NCBI RefSeq assembly: GCF_040359615.1
Contig: NZ_CP132942.1
Span: forward strand, 2,418,001 to 2,482,000
Origin: Tunturibacter psychrotolerans
GTDB taxonomy: Bacteria; Acidobacteriota; Terriglobia; Terriglobales; Acidobacteriaceae
DNA: 64,000 nt
Reading direction: 5' to 3'
Part shown: in pieces, positions 7,641-17,213 of the stretch
Numbering within the stretch: the stretch's first letter is position 1
Layout of the letters: each line of letters begins with the position of its first letter
Notes under the pieces: generated by a model
Told to the model about the DNA's origin: nothing
Database searches by the model: none
Seen by the model: the letters and a program-made list of their open reading frames with translations, nothing else
Translations under genes and position numbers: made by a program

Positions 7641-10160
7641 ATGTCTTCCAGCACTCTTGAAGTAGCGACGCCGCAGAGTTCGGCAAAGCCCAACCAGACC
7701 AGGGATCACAGGCAGATCAGCAAGGTAGCCGTTCTTGGGGCCGGGACTATGGGGTCGCGCATCGCGGCGCATATTGCAAATGCGGGGTTGCCGGTGGTGC
7801 TGCTGGATATTGTTCCGCCGGGAACTGACGCGAGCGCGCCGAAGCAAGAGAGGAATAAATTTCTTCTGGCGGCGATGGATGGACTGAAGAAGTCGAAGCC
7901 TGCGGCGTTCTATGCGGTGGAGAATGCGCGGCTGATTACGATTGGAAACTTCGACGATGATCTTGCTTTGATTGCTGACTGCGACTGGATTATTGAGGTG
8001 GTCGCGGAGAATCTTGAGATCAAGCGGGCGTTGCTTGAGAAGGTGCAACAACATCGGCGGAAGGACTCGATCATTACGAGCAATACCAGTGGTCTTCCGA
8101 TTCACAAGATCGTGGAAGGCATGCCGATGGAGTTGCGGAGACACTGGTTCGGCACGCACTTCTTCAATCCGCCGCGGTACATGCGGCTGCTTGAGGTGAT
8201 TCGGACGCCGGATACGGACCCTGCAGATATTGCGGCGGTGGAGCACTTCTGCGATCTGCGTCTGGGGAAGGCGATTGTTCATTCGCACGATACGCCGAAC
8301 TTTATTGCGAATCGCATTGGCACGTTTTCGATGGGAAATGCTATTCGCTTGATGCAAGAGCAGGGGCTGTCGATTGAAGAGGTCGATACGTTGACGGGTT
8401 CTGCGCTGGGCTGGCCGAAGACGGGGACGTTTCGGTTGGGCGATTTGGTCGGCGTGGACGTGTTGGCGCATGTGGCTACGAATTTCTCTGCGCAAGCCGA
8501 GAAGATTAAGGACGAGCGCGCTGAGGTGAAGCTGGCGCCTTTTATCGGCACGATGCTCGAGAGGAAGTGGCTCGGGGATAAGGCGAAGCAAGGCTTTTAC
8601 AAGAAGGAAGGTAAGGACGCGGAGGGACGCGATCTGCGGCACGTTCTTGATTGGCAGACGCTGGACTACAAGCCGAGCATGCGGCCGAAGTTTCCGGCGA
8701 TTGAGATGGCGAAGAATGTGGAGTCGACCCATGCTCGCATTGCGCAGTTGCTGCATGCGGACGCGACGAAGGATAAGGCGGCTGCGTTTTACTGGCCGCT
8801 GCTGACGGAGCTGTTTACTTACAGTGCGAACCGCGTGCCGGAAATTGCGGACAATATCGTAGAGATCGATCAGGCGATGAAGACGGGCTTCAATTGGGAG
8901 CTTGGGCCGTTTGAGATGTTCGATGCTGCGGGTGTGAAGGCAACGACCGAGAAGATGCGGGCTGCTGGTGTGCCGATCTCTGCAAATGTGGAGAAGCTAC
9001 TGGGCTATGCGGAAAAGCATGGGGAGGCGAATCCGGCCTGGTACAAGGATGATGCTTCGGTGCCTTCGGGGCGCTTGTTCTTTGATCCGGTGAGCGGTAC
9101 GTACAAGCCGGTGGTGACTGCGGATGGCGTGACGTCGCTGGGGGTGATCAAGAAGGCGAATGGGGTGGTAAAGAAGAATCCCGGCGCGTCGGTGATCGAC
9201 CTGGGGGATGGTGTCGCGGGGATTGAGCTGCACTCGAAGATGAATGCGCTGGGCGATGACATCGTCAACTTGATTACGCAGACGTTGAAGTCAACAAGTG
9301 AGGCCGTGAGTAATTTTGAGGCGTTTGTTATTACTGGTGATTCGGCTAATTTTTCAGTTGGCGCGAACCTGATGCAATTGCTGCTCGGGGTGCAGGAAGA
9401 GGAGTGGGACGAGGTCGAGATGGCCGTGCGCGCATTCCAGAATATGACGCAGGCGATCAAGTTCTGTCCGCGTCCTGTGGTGGTTGCGCCGTACGGGATG
9501 TGTCTGGGTGGGGGCGTTGAGATTTCGCTGCATGCGGCGGCGCGGCAGCCTCATTCAGAGTTGTATATGGGGTTGGTAGAGGCTGGTGTCGGGCTGATTC
9601 CGGGTGGTGGTGGTTGCAAGGAGATGACGATTCGGTCGGTCGAGGCTGGGTCGAGCATTCGTCCTGATGCGCGGGGCGAGGGTGTGGAGATCTTTGAGGC
9701 GCTGAAGAAGAACTTCGAGACGATTGCGATGGCAAAGGTTTCGACCAGTGCGGCGGAGGCTCGTTCGATGGGGTTCTTCAGGGCTTCTGACGGCCTCACG
9801 ATGAATCGTGAACGCTTGCTGACAGATGCGAAGACGAAGGCTCGTGCGATTGTCGATGCTGGGTATAGTGCGCCTATTGTGCGCACCGATATTCCCGCGC
9901 CGGGGGAGAGCGTGCTGGCTACGTTGAAGCTGGCGGTGTGGACGATGCGGGAGGGGCAGTACATCTCCGATCATGACGCTAAGATTGCGAACTGGGTGGC
10001 GTATGCCTTGTGTGGAGGCAAGGTTACGCCGGGTACTCCGGTGACCGAGCAGTATCTGCTCGATTTGGAGCGTGAGGCGTTCCTCTCGTTGTGTGGGGAG
10101 AAGAAGACGCAGGAACGGATTGCGTTTACGTTGAAGACGGGGAAACCGCTGAGGAACTAG
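7641..10160 (+). CDS. fadN: 3-hydroxyacyl-CoA dehydrogenase/enoyl-CoA hydratase fusion (FadN type)
   Basis: An 839-residue bifunctional beta-oxidation enzyme in the order seen in Bacillus FadN: NAD-binding 3-hydroxyacyl-CoA dehydrogenase first (GAGTMG at residues 33-38), dehydrogenase C-terminal domains (TFRLGDLVGVD and NWELGPFEMFD), then a crotonase domain at about 515-720. The crotonase part contains GDSANFSVGAN and the oxyanion segment GMCLGGGVE. It hydrates enoyl-CoA and oxidises the 3-hydroxyacyl-CoA. The ATG at 7641 follows a CGGAG. Thiolase and acyl-CoA dehydrogenase genes follow in the same direction, so this is the first gene of the cluster behind the palindromic promoter. Confidence 0.93.
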   Translation: MSSSTLEVATPQSSAKPNQTRDHRQISKVAVLGAGTMGSRIAAHIANAGLPVVLLDIVPPGTDASAPKQERNKFLLAAMDGLKKSKPAAFYAVENARLITIGNFDDDLALIADCDWIIEVVAENLEIKRALLEKVQQHRRKDSIITSNTSGLPIHKIVEGMPMELRRHWFGTHFFNPPRYMRLLEVIRTPDTDPADIAAVEHFCDLRLGKAIVHSHDTPNFIANRIGTFSMGNAIRLMQEQGLSIEEVDTLTGSALGWPKTGTFRLGDLVGVDVLAHVATNFSAQAEKIKDERAEVKLAPFIGTMLERKWLGDKAKQGFYKKEGKDAEGRDLRHVLDWQTLDYKPSMRPKFPAIEMAKNVESTHARIAQLLHADATKDKAAAFYWPLLTELFTYSANRVPEIADNIVEIDQAMKTGFNWELGPFEMFDAAGVKATTEKMRAAGVPISANVEKLLGYAEKHGEANPAWYKDDASVPSGRLFFDPVSGTYKPVVTADGVTSLGVIKKANGVVKKNPGASVIDLGDGVAGIELHSKMNALGDDIVNLITQTLKSTSEAVSNFEAFVITGDSANFSVGANLMQLLLGVQEEEWDEVEMAVRAFQNMTQAIKFCPRPVVVAPYGMCLGGGVEISLHAAARQPHSELYMGLVEAGVGLIPGGGGCKEMTIRSVEAGSSIRPDARGEGVEIFEALKKNFETIAMAKVSTSAAEARSMGFFRASDGLTMNRERLLTDAKTKARAIVDAGYSAPIVRTDIPAPGESVLATLKLAVWTMREGQYISDHDAKIANWVAYALCGGKVTPGTPVTEQYLLDLEREAFLSLCGEKKTQERIAFTLKTGKPLRN

Positions 10161-10257
10161 GATCTGTCGTTCGCGGGTTAACGCAGGTAGGGATTGGGTT
10201 TCATTCACAGCCTTCCGGAGAGCATCTCTGAAGGCAGAAGTCAGGAGTTAGGTGGTT

Positions 10258-11436
10258 ATGAAAGAAGTCATCATTGCATCCGCTGTTCGCACCGCTGTTG
10301 GAAAGGCTCCTCGCGGTACGCTTCGTACGACTCGGCCGGACGACCTTGCTGCGTTTGCGATCTCGGGGGCGCTTGAGCGAATTCCTCAACTCGACAAGTC
10401 GGAGATTGAGGATGTGATTCTGGGCTGTGCCATGCCTGAGGCAGAGCAGGGAATGAATGTGGCGCGCGTCGCGAGCTTTCGAGCCGGGCTGCCGATTACG
10501 GCTGCGGGAATGACGATCAATCGGTACTGCGCGTCGGGGTTGCAGTCGATTGCACTGGCGGCGGATCGGATTCGTGGAGGATCGTCGGACTGTATTGTGG
10601 CGGGTGGTACGGAGAGCATGTCGTATGTTCCGTTTGGCGGGAACAAGATCTCGGTGAATCCGTGGCTGGTGGAGAACTATCCGGGGTCTTATATGTCGAT
10701 GGGGCTGACTGCGGAGCGGGTTGCGAATCACTACGGGATCAGCAGGGAGCAGATGGACCAGTTCTCCTATGAGAGCCACCAGAAGGCGTTGGCTGCGATT
10801 GCCGGTGGAAAGTTTGACGATGAGATTGTTCCGATTACGGTTACAAGTACTGTGCCGAATGGAAAGAAGGCCAAAACGACGGAGGCGACCTTCAAACAGG
10901 ATGAGGGCCCGCGTGCCGATACTTCGCTTGACGCGCTGGCGAAGCTGAAGCCGGTGTTTCATGCGAAGGGAACTGTGACGGCGGGGAACTCGAGCCAGAC
11001 CTCGGATGGGGCGGCGGCGGCGGTGGTGATGTCTGCGGAACGTGCGGCGCAGTTAGGGATCAAGCCGATGGGTAAGTTTATTGCGTTCGCTTATGCTGGC
11101 TGCGATCCGGAAGAGATGGGGATTGGGCCGATTCATGCCATTCCCAAGGTTTTGAAGATGGCTGGGCTTTCGCTTGAGGATATTGACCTGTTCGAGTTAA
11201 ACGAGGCCTTTGCGGCGCAGTCGCTTGCGGTGTTGAAGGTGCTGGGGATTGATGGTGCGAAGGTGAACGTCAACGGCGGTGCGATTGCGCTGGGGCATCC
11301 GCTGGGTTGCACAGGAGCAAAGTTGACAGCGACGCTTCTGCGCGAGATGCCGCGGCGCAAGGCGAAGTATGGGATTGTGACGATGTGCGTCGGCGGAGGA
11401 ATGGGCGCGGCCGGGATCTATGAGGCTATGAATTAG
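10258..11436 (+). CDS. fadA: Acetyl-CoA acyltransferase (thiolase)
   Basis: A 392-residue thiolase that cleaves 3-ketoacyl-CoA with CoA. The nucleophile is C91 in NRYCASG; H347 (ALGHPLG) and C377 (MCVGGGMG) complete the classical catalytic set. The start is ATG 10258, ten bases after AGGAG; an in-frame GTG two codons upstream is too close to that site. It lies about 97 bp after the fadN stop. The gap contains a hairpin-forming CTTCCGGAGAGCATCTCTGAAGG and a single TTCATTCA half-site, but no second full palindrome. It is probably co-transcribed with fadN and the downstream genes. Confidence 0.95.
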   Translation: MKEVIIASAVRTAVGKAPRGTLRTTRPDDLAAFAISGALERIPQLDKSEIEDVILGCAMPEAEQGMNVARVASFRAGLPITAAGMTINRYCASGLQSIALAADRIRGGSSDCIVAGGTESMSYVPFGGNKISVNPWLVENYPGSYMSMGLTAERVANHYGISREQMDQFSYESHQKALAAIAGGKFDDEIVPITVTSTVPNGKKAKTTEATFKQDEGPRADTSLDALAKLKPVFHAKGTVTAGNSSQTSDGAAAAVVMSAERAAQLGIKPMGKFIAFAYAGCDPEEMGIGPIHAIPKVLKMAGLSLEDIDLFELNEAFAAQSLAVLKVLGIDGAKVNVNGGAIALGHPLGCTGAKLTATLLREMPRRKAKYGIVTMCVGGGMGAAGIYEAMN

Positions 11437-11440
11437 AGAA

Positions 11441-11881
11441 ATGCGTACATACTCCAAGTCGGATCGAAGAGCCTGGAACAGATTGCGTCCGGCGGGCCGG
11501 AGTGACTGGCATCAGATTCGAGTGGTGAGTGGATATGTCGCTGTGATTGCGGTCATTGTTGCGGTCACATTTTTTATCAGACACTTGCATCGAGAAGAGA
11601 TTGAACAGAACTGGAAGTGTGCAACTGCGACTATTGAAGAGGTTCAACCGAAGGTGATCGAGTATGTGAACAACTCGAGGGGTGGAGTGGCGCTGTACGA
11701 GGTTTCGATTCTTACGAAGTACGTCTCGGAGGGTGTGGCCCATGAGCAGTGGATCACGGTGGAGCAACCGCCGGTAACGCTGGCTGAAGCGGAGTTGGAG
11801 ACGTTTCGCTGGAAGGGCCAGCAGTGTGTAGTTCGATGGAATTCGTTTGAGCCGGACGAGATGATCGCGGAAGTGAATTAG
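11441..11881 (+). CDS. Small membrane protein, DUF3592-like, between fadA and fadE
   Basis: A 146-residue protein starting four bases after the thiolase stop. It has a basic N-terminus, one transmembrane helix (about residues 30-50, VAVIAVIVAVTFFI) and a C-terminal soluble beta-rich part with ATIEEVQPK, LYEVSILTKYV and CVVRWN. That pattern resembles DUF3592, whose function is unknown, but I rate the family match as tentative. Its position inside the beta-oxidation cluster and its tight spacing imply co-expression. No catalytic residues are evident. Confidence 0.65.
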   Translation: MRTYSKSDRRAWNRLRPAGRSDWHQIRVVSGYVAVIAVIVAVTFFIRHLHREEIEQNWKCATATIEEVQPKVIEYVNNSRGGVALYEVSILTKYVSEGVAHEQWITVEQPPVTLAEAELETFRWKGQQCVVRWNSFEPDEMIAEVN

Positions 11882-11924
11882 GTTGCATTTTTTAAGGTTC
11901 AGAATTCGCAGAAGGAGTAACACC

Positions 11925-13745
11925 ATGGCAACGATGACTACACCTGACCCGATTACCGCTACCCGCATCGCAGGTGGCAGCTTCCTGATCAGCGATCCGG
12001 CGCCTGCCGATTGTTTCTTTCCCGAGGACTTTACCGACGAGCATAAACAGATCGCGGAGACTACGGCGAACTTTGCCATCAACGAGATTATGCCGGCATC
12101 GGATTCGATTGAGGCGAAGGATTTCTCGGTGACGAAGCGGCTGCTGAAGGAGGCTGCGGAGCTGGGGCTTACGGCGATCGATATTCCCGAGGAGTATGGC
12201 GGGCTGGAGATGGATAAGGCGACGTCGGCCATCGTTGCGGAGAATATTTCGAAGCAGGCGAGTTTTTCGGTCGCGTTTTCGGCGCATACCGGCATTGGTA
12301 CGTTGCCGCTGGTCTGGTACGGGAATGCGGAGCAGAAGAAGAAATATCTGCCGAAGATTGCATCGGGGGAGATTGTGTCGGCGTATGCGTTGTCGGAGTC
12401 GACGAGTGGCTCGGATGCGGTGAATGCGAAGACGAAGGCGGTGCTGTCAGCGGATGGGAAGACTTATAGGCTGAACGGCGAGAAGATGTGGATCTCGAAT
12501 GCGGGCTTTGCGGATCTGTTTACCGTGTTTGCGAAGTGCGCGATTCCGGATGGGCCGGATGCTGGAAAGGAAAAGCTGACAGCGTTTTTGATTGAGCGCG
12601 GGACGCCTGGTTTTACTCAAGGCAAGGAAGAGCACAAGCTGGGGATTCGCGGCAGCTCGACCTGCCCGTTGATTTTGAATGACTGTGTGATTCCTGCTGG
12701 GAATCTGCTGGGCGAGGTGGGGAAGGGCCATCATATTGCGTTCAATATTCTGAATGTGGGGCGGTACAAGCTGGGGAATGCTGCGATTGGCGGCGCTCGG
12801 ATGGCGCTCAACAACGGGATTCGGTATGCGATCGATCGTAAGGCGTTCGGGAAGTCGATCTCGGAGTTTGGGTTGATTCAGGAGAAGATTGCGAACTGTG
12901 CCGCGGGCATTTTTGTGGGCGGTGCGGTGTGTTATCGCACGGTGGGGCTGATCGATAAGGCTTTGGCCGGCGTAGACAAGAACGACACGAAGGAGATTCA
13001 GAAGCGGATTGAGGATTATGCGGTTGAGTGCTCGATCGTGAAGGTGTGGGCGAGCGAGATGCTGGATATGGTGGTCGATGAGACGCTGCAGATCTTCGCC
13101 GGTTACGGATATGTGGAAGAGTTTCCTGCAGAACGCGCTTACCGGGATGCGCGAATCAATCGGATCTTCGAGGGGACGAATGAGATCAATCGGCTGATTA
13201 TTACCGGCTGGTTGATGAAGTCGGCGATGAGCGGCAAGCTGGCGCTGATGCCGGCGATCAAGAAGTTGATGGACGAGGTGATGTCGGGGCCGAGCGAGAG
13301 GGTGGAACGCGAAGGGCCGTTGGGTGACGAGCGCAACCTGCTGGCGAATGCGAAGAAGCTGACGCTGTTTGTTGCTGGTGCTGCGACGCAGAAGTACATG
13401 ACGCAGATCGCGGACGAGCAGGAGGTGATGGGCGCGATCTCGGACATGATCATCGAGGTGTTCGCGATGGAGAGTGCGGTTCTGCGAGCGGAGAAGATTG
13501 CGGCAGGGCAGTCCGGGGAGGCGACGGATATCTCTGTTGCGATGGCGCGGATCTATGCAGATAAGGCGATGGCTGTGATTGAGCTGGCGGCGCGGAAGGT
13601 GATTGCGGCGGTGGCGGAGGGAGACATGCTGCGGACTCAGCTTACGATTCTTCGGCGACTCTCGAAACACGACTCGGCTGACACGATCAAGCTTCGGCGG
13701 CAAGTGGCTCAGCACGTCCTGAAAGCTGGGAAGTACGCCATTTAG
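11925..13745 (+). CDS. fadE: Acyl-CoA dehydrogenase (FadE type)
   Basis: A 606-residue flavoprotein that oxidises acyl-CoA to trans-2-enoyl-CoA, the first step of beta-oxidation. The start is ATG 11925, seven bases after AAGGAG; upstream in-frame starts are rejected. The acyl-CoA dehydrogenase core spans about 40-430: SESTSGSDA and WISNAGFADLF in the middle domain, and FEGTNEINR holding the catalytic glutamate. A further roughly 170-residue C-terminal helical extension is typical of the long FadE/VLCAD-like forms. It is the last gene before a strong terminator, so fadN, fadA, the small membrane gene and fadE look like one unit. Confidence 0.93.
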   Translation: MATMTTPDPITATRIAGGSFLISDPAPADCFFPEDFTDEHKQIAETTANFAINEIMPASDSIEAKDFSVTKRLLKEAAELGLTAIDIPEEYGGLEMDKATSAIVAENISKQASFSVAFSAHTGIGTLPLVWYGNAEQKKKYLPKIASGEIVSAYALSESTSGSDAVNAKTKAVLSADGKTYRLNGEKMWISNAGFADLFTVFAKCAIPDGPDAGKEKLTAFLIERGTPGFTQGKEEHKLGIRGSSTCPLILNDCVIPAGNLLGEVGKGHHIAFNILNVGRYKLGNAAIGGARMALNNGIRYAIDRKAFGKSISEFGLIQEKIANCAAGIFVGGAVCYRTVGLIDKALAGVDKNDTKEIQKRIEDYAVECSIVKVWASEMLDMVVDETLQIFAGYGYVEEFPAERAYRDARINRIFEGTNEINRLIITGWLMKSAMSGKLALMPAIKKLMDEVMSGPSERVEREGPLGDERNLLANAKKLTLFVAGAATQKYMTQIADEQEVMGAISDMIIEVFAMESAVLRAEKIAAGQSGEATDISVAMARIYADKAMAVIELAARKVIAAVAEGDMLRTQLTILRRLSKHDSADTIKLRRQVAQHVLKAGKYAI

Positions 13746-13770
13746 GCGTCGTTTGATTCCAGATGGAAGG

Positions 13771-13804
13771 GCCAGTCGATGAGTTTTCTCGACTGGTCTT
13801 TTTG
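13771..13804 (+). terminator. Rho-independent terminator after fadE
   Basis: CCAGTCGA (13772-13779) pairs with TCGACTGG (13789-13796) around a 9-nt loop and is followed by TCTTTTTG. It lies 26 bp past the fadE stop and ends the beta-oxidation cluster. The rest of the 310-bp gap to the S53 gene shows no further gene. Confidence 0.85.
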
Positions 13805-14055
13805 CGTTTCCGCTGGACCCATGGCTTTGGGGAGGGATTGGGGGCGGATAGGCAGGTGCGGTTTCGGCATATCTTCCTGAAATGGCACAATCAGAGAAGC
13901 GAAATAATCTCTTTACATTTGTAGGCGCAACATTTCGTTTTATCGTCTGTCTAAGCATGTACCTCGGTCCCTGTCTCTGGGCCGCAGGGCCAGTCGACTT
14001 AGTGTGTGTATCAGCAGGCCACCCCGTAACCCGGTTATAAGGTAGAAGAATATCC

Positions 14056-17013
14056 ATGCGCAGCCGTCGTCTCTCTCATCTGATCGCCCCTATCGCCTTT
14101 CTTGCCGCCACGTTTGTTCCCTCCGCTCGTGCCGTCGTTCAGAACCGGATCGCCGGTTCGGTCAACAGCGGGGCTCGGACTCCTTTGACCGGTACGATTG
14201 CGGGGCGGGCGAAACGCGCTACCGATCTTGGCGTCGCCCCGGCGGGCAAGAGACTGGAGATGTCGTTGCGGTTCAGCATGACTGCGGCCCAGGAGGCGGA
14301 TCTGACCCAGCTTCTGGCCGATCAGCTGAATCCAGCCTCTGCCAGCTATCACCAATGGCTGACACCGGAGCAGTTTGGTGCACGCTTTGGCCTCAGCAGC
14401 GCTGACCTTGCGAAGGTCTCGGCGTGGCTTACCAGCCAGGGCTTTACGATTACGGGAACTGCGCGCAGCTCCAACTACATTACCTTTAGCGGGGCTGTGG
14501 CACAGGCGCAGCAAGCCTTCGGCACCTCCATTCACAGTCTCACTGTGGACGGCGAGCAGCATGTTTCGAATATGACGGATCCGACTCTTCCGGCAGCCGT
14601 TGCGGGCGTTGTCAATGCTATTACCGGATTGAACGACTTCAGGCCGAAGCCGAAGTTGCGCGCCCGGAACTCTTCTCCTATCGATCCCGCTCAGCCGTTG
14701 TACACGCAGACCCTCAATGGTGTTACCAGCCACTTCATCTCGCCGGCTGATCTTTACACAATCTACGACTTCAATCCGCTGTTCACAGCTTCGACGCCGA
14801 TCAATGGTTCGGGCATAACGATTGCAGTGATGGGAGCGACGTTCCTTAACTCAAGCAATACACTTCCCGATCCCGATATCGCGCAGTTTCGTTCGGCCGC
14901 CGGGTTGCCTGCTATCAAGCTGACGCTGGTGTCTGCGGGAGATACCGCCAATACGGCATTTTCACCGGGTGATGTCGATGAAGCGCATCTCGATCTGGAG
15001 TGGTCTGGATCGGCAGCTCCCGGGGCCAACATTCTGTTCGTCTATGGATTCGATGTCTTCGGAGATTCACTGACCTACGCGATCACGAACAAGGTCGCTC
15101 CGATTATTACGATCTCCTACGGTGGGTGCGAGAGCGGATTGGGTTCCGCGCTGGTGGGTAGCCTGAACATGCTTCTTGCGCAAGCGAATGCTCAGGGCCA
15201 GACGGTCATTAGTTCGTCCGGTGATGCTGGTGCAACAGACTGCGACGTGACCGGCCTCGCCACCGAGGGGCTCAACGTCGACTTTCCGAGCAGCTCCCCC
15301 TATGCCACGGCCGCTGGTGGAACGATGTTCAGTGGCGACGTGAACACCCCGGCCACTTATTGGAGCAGCACGACCGGGACGACTGGCGGGTCGGCCCTCT
15401 CATATATTCCTGAGGTGCCATGGAATGAGACCACTGCTTCTGGAGGCCTCACACCAGGTGGCACCGGAGGCGGTGCAGGTGGCGGCGGCGCCAGTGCCGT
15501 CTTCTCTAAACCCTCCTGGCAGACAGGCCCAGGTGTCCCCAACGATTCCTCGCGGGATGTTCCCGATTTCTCGCTGAACGCTGCGGCTATGCATGATGGG
15601 TACCTGGTATGCAGCGAGGGCGACGGCCAGGGTGAGACGCCTTGTACGAGCGGTTTTCTTTCCTCGAATGGCCAGCCAAACGTCTTCGGAGGAACCTCTT
15701 TTGTGGCGCCCACGTTTGCGGGGATCCTGGCTTTGGTGGAACAAAAGCTGGGGACAGGTGGGCTCGGCAACATTGGACCTACTCTTTACGGCTTCCTCAA
15801 CGGCCCAACTTATAGCAGTGTCTTTCACGACATCACTTCCGGCAATAATTCTGTTCCTTGTACTCAAGGAACGTCGAACTGTCCGAATGGCGGATCGATC
15901 GGCTTTACAGCAGGGAATCAATATGATCAGGCTTCGGGTCTTGGCAGTATCGATGTGAATAACCTAGTCACGGGTTGGAGTGGGGTGGTACCGGTTGGCA
16001 CAGGTGGCGCGGGCGTGGGGACAAGCATAAGCAAGACGGCGCTTACGGTAACGTCTGCCACTGGCAGTTCGGTTTGTTCGGTCTCCTCCGGTAGCCTGGC
16101 GCTGAGTGTGACCGTGGCAGGCACTACTTCTGGCCCGACCCCGACCGGAACTGTTCAGTTCTTTGTCGATAATGTAGCTGTCGCGCAGAGCACAACAACG
16201 CTGGCGAATGGCGCTGCGACCTACAGTCTTGTTACGTCCACCCTTTCATCGGGCGGACACGTCATCAGTGCGAGCTATTCCGGCGATGGAAATTATGCGG
16301 GTTCGAAGGGTACGCTTCTTGCCCCGGTCAGTCTCAGCGCAGTGGTCTACAGCGGTACAACTCCGGTCACCGTGTATCCCAACGGCGCGATTGCATCGGT
16401 TGACGTCGTCTCCAGCAAGGTCCCTGACTTCTCCATTTCGGCTCCTACCTGTGGCGCGAATGCAACGGTTGCGGGTGGCGCTACGGCTACCGGTCAGACG
16501 TTTACGATCACGCCGTTCAATGGATTCACAGGTCCGGTCAACCTGACCGTTACCAACGGCGATGGAATGGCCGCTACGACGAGTTTCTCGGTGTCGCCGG
16601 TTAGTATCACTACTTCGGCAGGTGTTACCACTTCATTTGTCGTGACGGCTTCTCAGCCGACAGCGACTGCGAAATCGACCGCGCCTGGATTCGCGCCCAC
16701 TCGCCGGGGTGGTTCAGGCAAGATGCCGTGGTATGCCGCTGGATCAGGCGCTACGCTTGCCGGCTTGTGTCTGCTTATGCTGCCGCGTCGGCGTCGTTGG
16801 AGCGCGCTGCTCATCGCTCTTCTTTCCATCTCTGCCCTCACTGCGGTTGGGTGTGGAGGCAGCAGTTCGAACTCTGGCGGGAGCGGCGGTGGCGGCGGAG
16901 GAACTACTCCAGGAACAACAAATGCATCTCCGGGCACGTACACGTTCACAGTTACGGCCATAAGTGGGACTTTGGTGCATAGCGCGCAAATCTCTTACAC
17001 TGTGCCGCAGTAA
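14056..17013 (+). CDS. Secreted S53 (sedolisin/kumamolisin) peptidase with Ig-like domain
   Basis: A 985-residue acid-active serine-carboxyl peptidase. A signal peptide (about 1-27) precedes a pro-kumamolisin activation domain (about 45-195, with YHQWLTPEQFG). The S53 domain carries E309 and D313 (DEAHLDLEW), oxyanion D390 (SSGDAGATD) and nucleophile S548 (GGTSFVAP), all intact. One Ig-like repeat follows, ending in YSGDGNYAGS (about 735-745). The C-terminus is unusual: two hydrophobic segments separated by a Pro-Arg-rich turn (LPRRRRW), then a lipobox-like cysteine (C933 in TAVGC), a glycine/serine linker and a short beta-strand tail. The downstream paralogue has the same tail. Likely role: extracellular or surface protein degradation at low pH. 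Confidence 0.92.
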   Translation: MRSRRLSHLIAPIAFLAATFVPSARAVVQNRIAGSVNSGARTPLTGTIAGRAKRATDLGVAPAGKRLEMSLRFSMTAAQEADLTQLLADQLNPASASYHQWLTPEQFGARFGLSSADLAKVSAWLTSQGFTITGTARSSNYITFSGAVAQAQQAFGTSIHSLTVDGEQHVSNMTDPTLPAAVAGVVNAITGLNDFRPKPKLRARNSSPIDPAQPLYTQTLNGVTSHFISPADLYTIYDFNPLFTASTPINGSGITIAVMGATFLNSSNTLPDPDIAQFRSAAGLPAIKLTLVSAGDTANTAFSPGDVDEAHLDLEWSGSAAPGANILFVYGFDVFGDSLTYAITNKVAPIITISYGGCESGLGSALVGSLNMLLAQANAQGQTVISSSGDAGATDCDVTGLATEGLNVDFPSSSPYATAAGGTMFSGDVNTPATYWSSTTGTTGGSALSYIPEVPWNETTASGGLTPGGTGGGAGGGGASAVFSKPSWQTGPGVPNDSSRDVPDFSLNAAAMHDGYLVCSEGDGQGETPCTSGFLSSNGQPNVFGGTSFVAPTFAGILALVEQKLGTGGLGNIGPTLYGFLNGPTYSSVFHDITSGNNSVPCTQGTSNCPNGGSIGFTAGNQYDQASGLGSIDVNNLVTGWSGVVPVGTGGAGVGTSISKTALTVTSATGSSVCSVSSGSLALSVTVAGTTSGPTPTGTVQFFVDNVAVAQSTTTLANGAATYSLVTSTLSSGGHVISASYSGDGNYAGSKGTLLAPVSLSAVVYSGTTPVTVYPNGAIASVDVVSSKVPDFSISAPTCGANATVAGGATATGQTFTITPFNGFTGPVNLTVTNGDGMAATTSFSVSPVSITTSAGVTTSFVVTASQPTATAKSTAPGFAPTRRGGSGKMPWYAAGSGATLAGLCLLMLPRRRRWSALLIALLSISALTAVGCGGSSSNSGGSGGGGGGTTPGTTNASPGTYTFTVTAISGTLVHSAQISYTVPQ

Positions 17014-17031
17014 AAAGACGGTATCTTCGAG

Positions 17032-17059
17032 GCCGCGCTCAGTGGAGCGCGGCTTTTTT
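17032..17059 (+). terminator. Rho-independent terminator after first S53 gene
   Basis: GCCGCGCTC (17032-17040) and GAGCGCGGC (17045-17053) form a perfect 9-bp stem with an AGTG loop, followed directly by six T. It separates the two S53 genes transcriptionally. Confidence 0.92.
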
Positions 17060-17213
17060 CCTTTAATGGAACTGCTTTCCAAGATATGCAAATCTTCTTG
17101 ACGATGTTTCTTGACCCTCGATAGAGGTCAGGAAAGAATCGTGCCTGGAAGTCATTGTTGCAATTCATCTGCTAAGAATTTTTCTGCCTTTTCTAGCAGC
17201 AGGAAACGAACGA

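Noticed and set aside
12447..14057. 536-codon reverse ORF under fadE
   Set aside because: Low-complexity Arg/His/Leu translation and no domain; the fadE frame is unambiguous.
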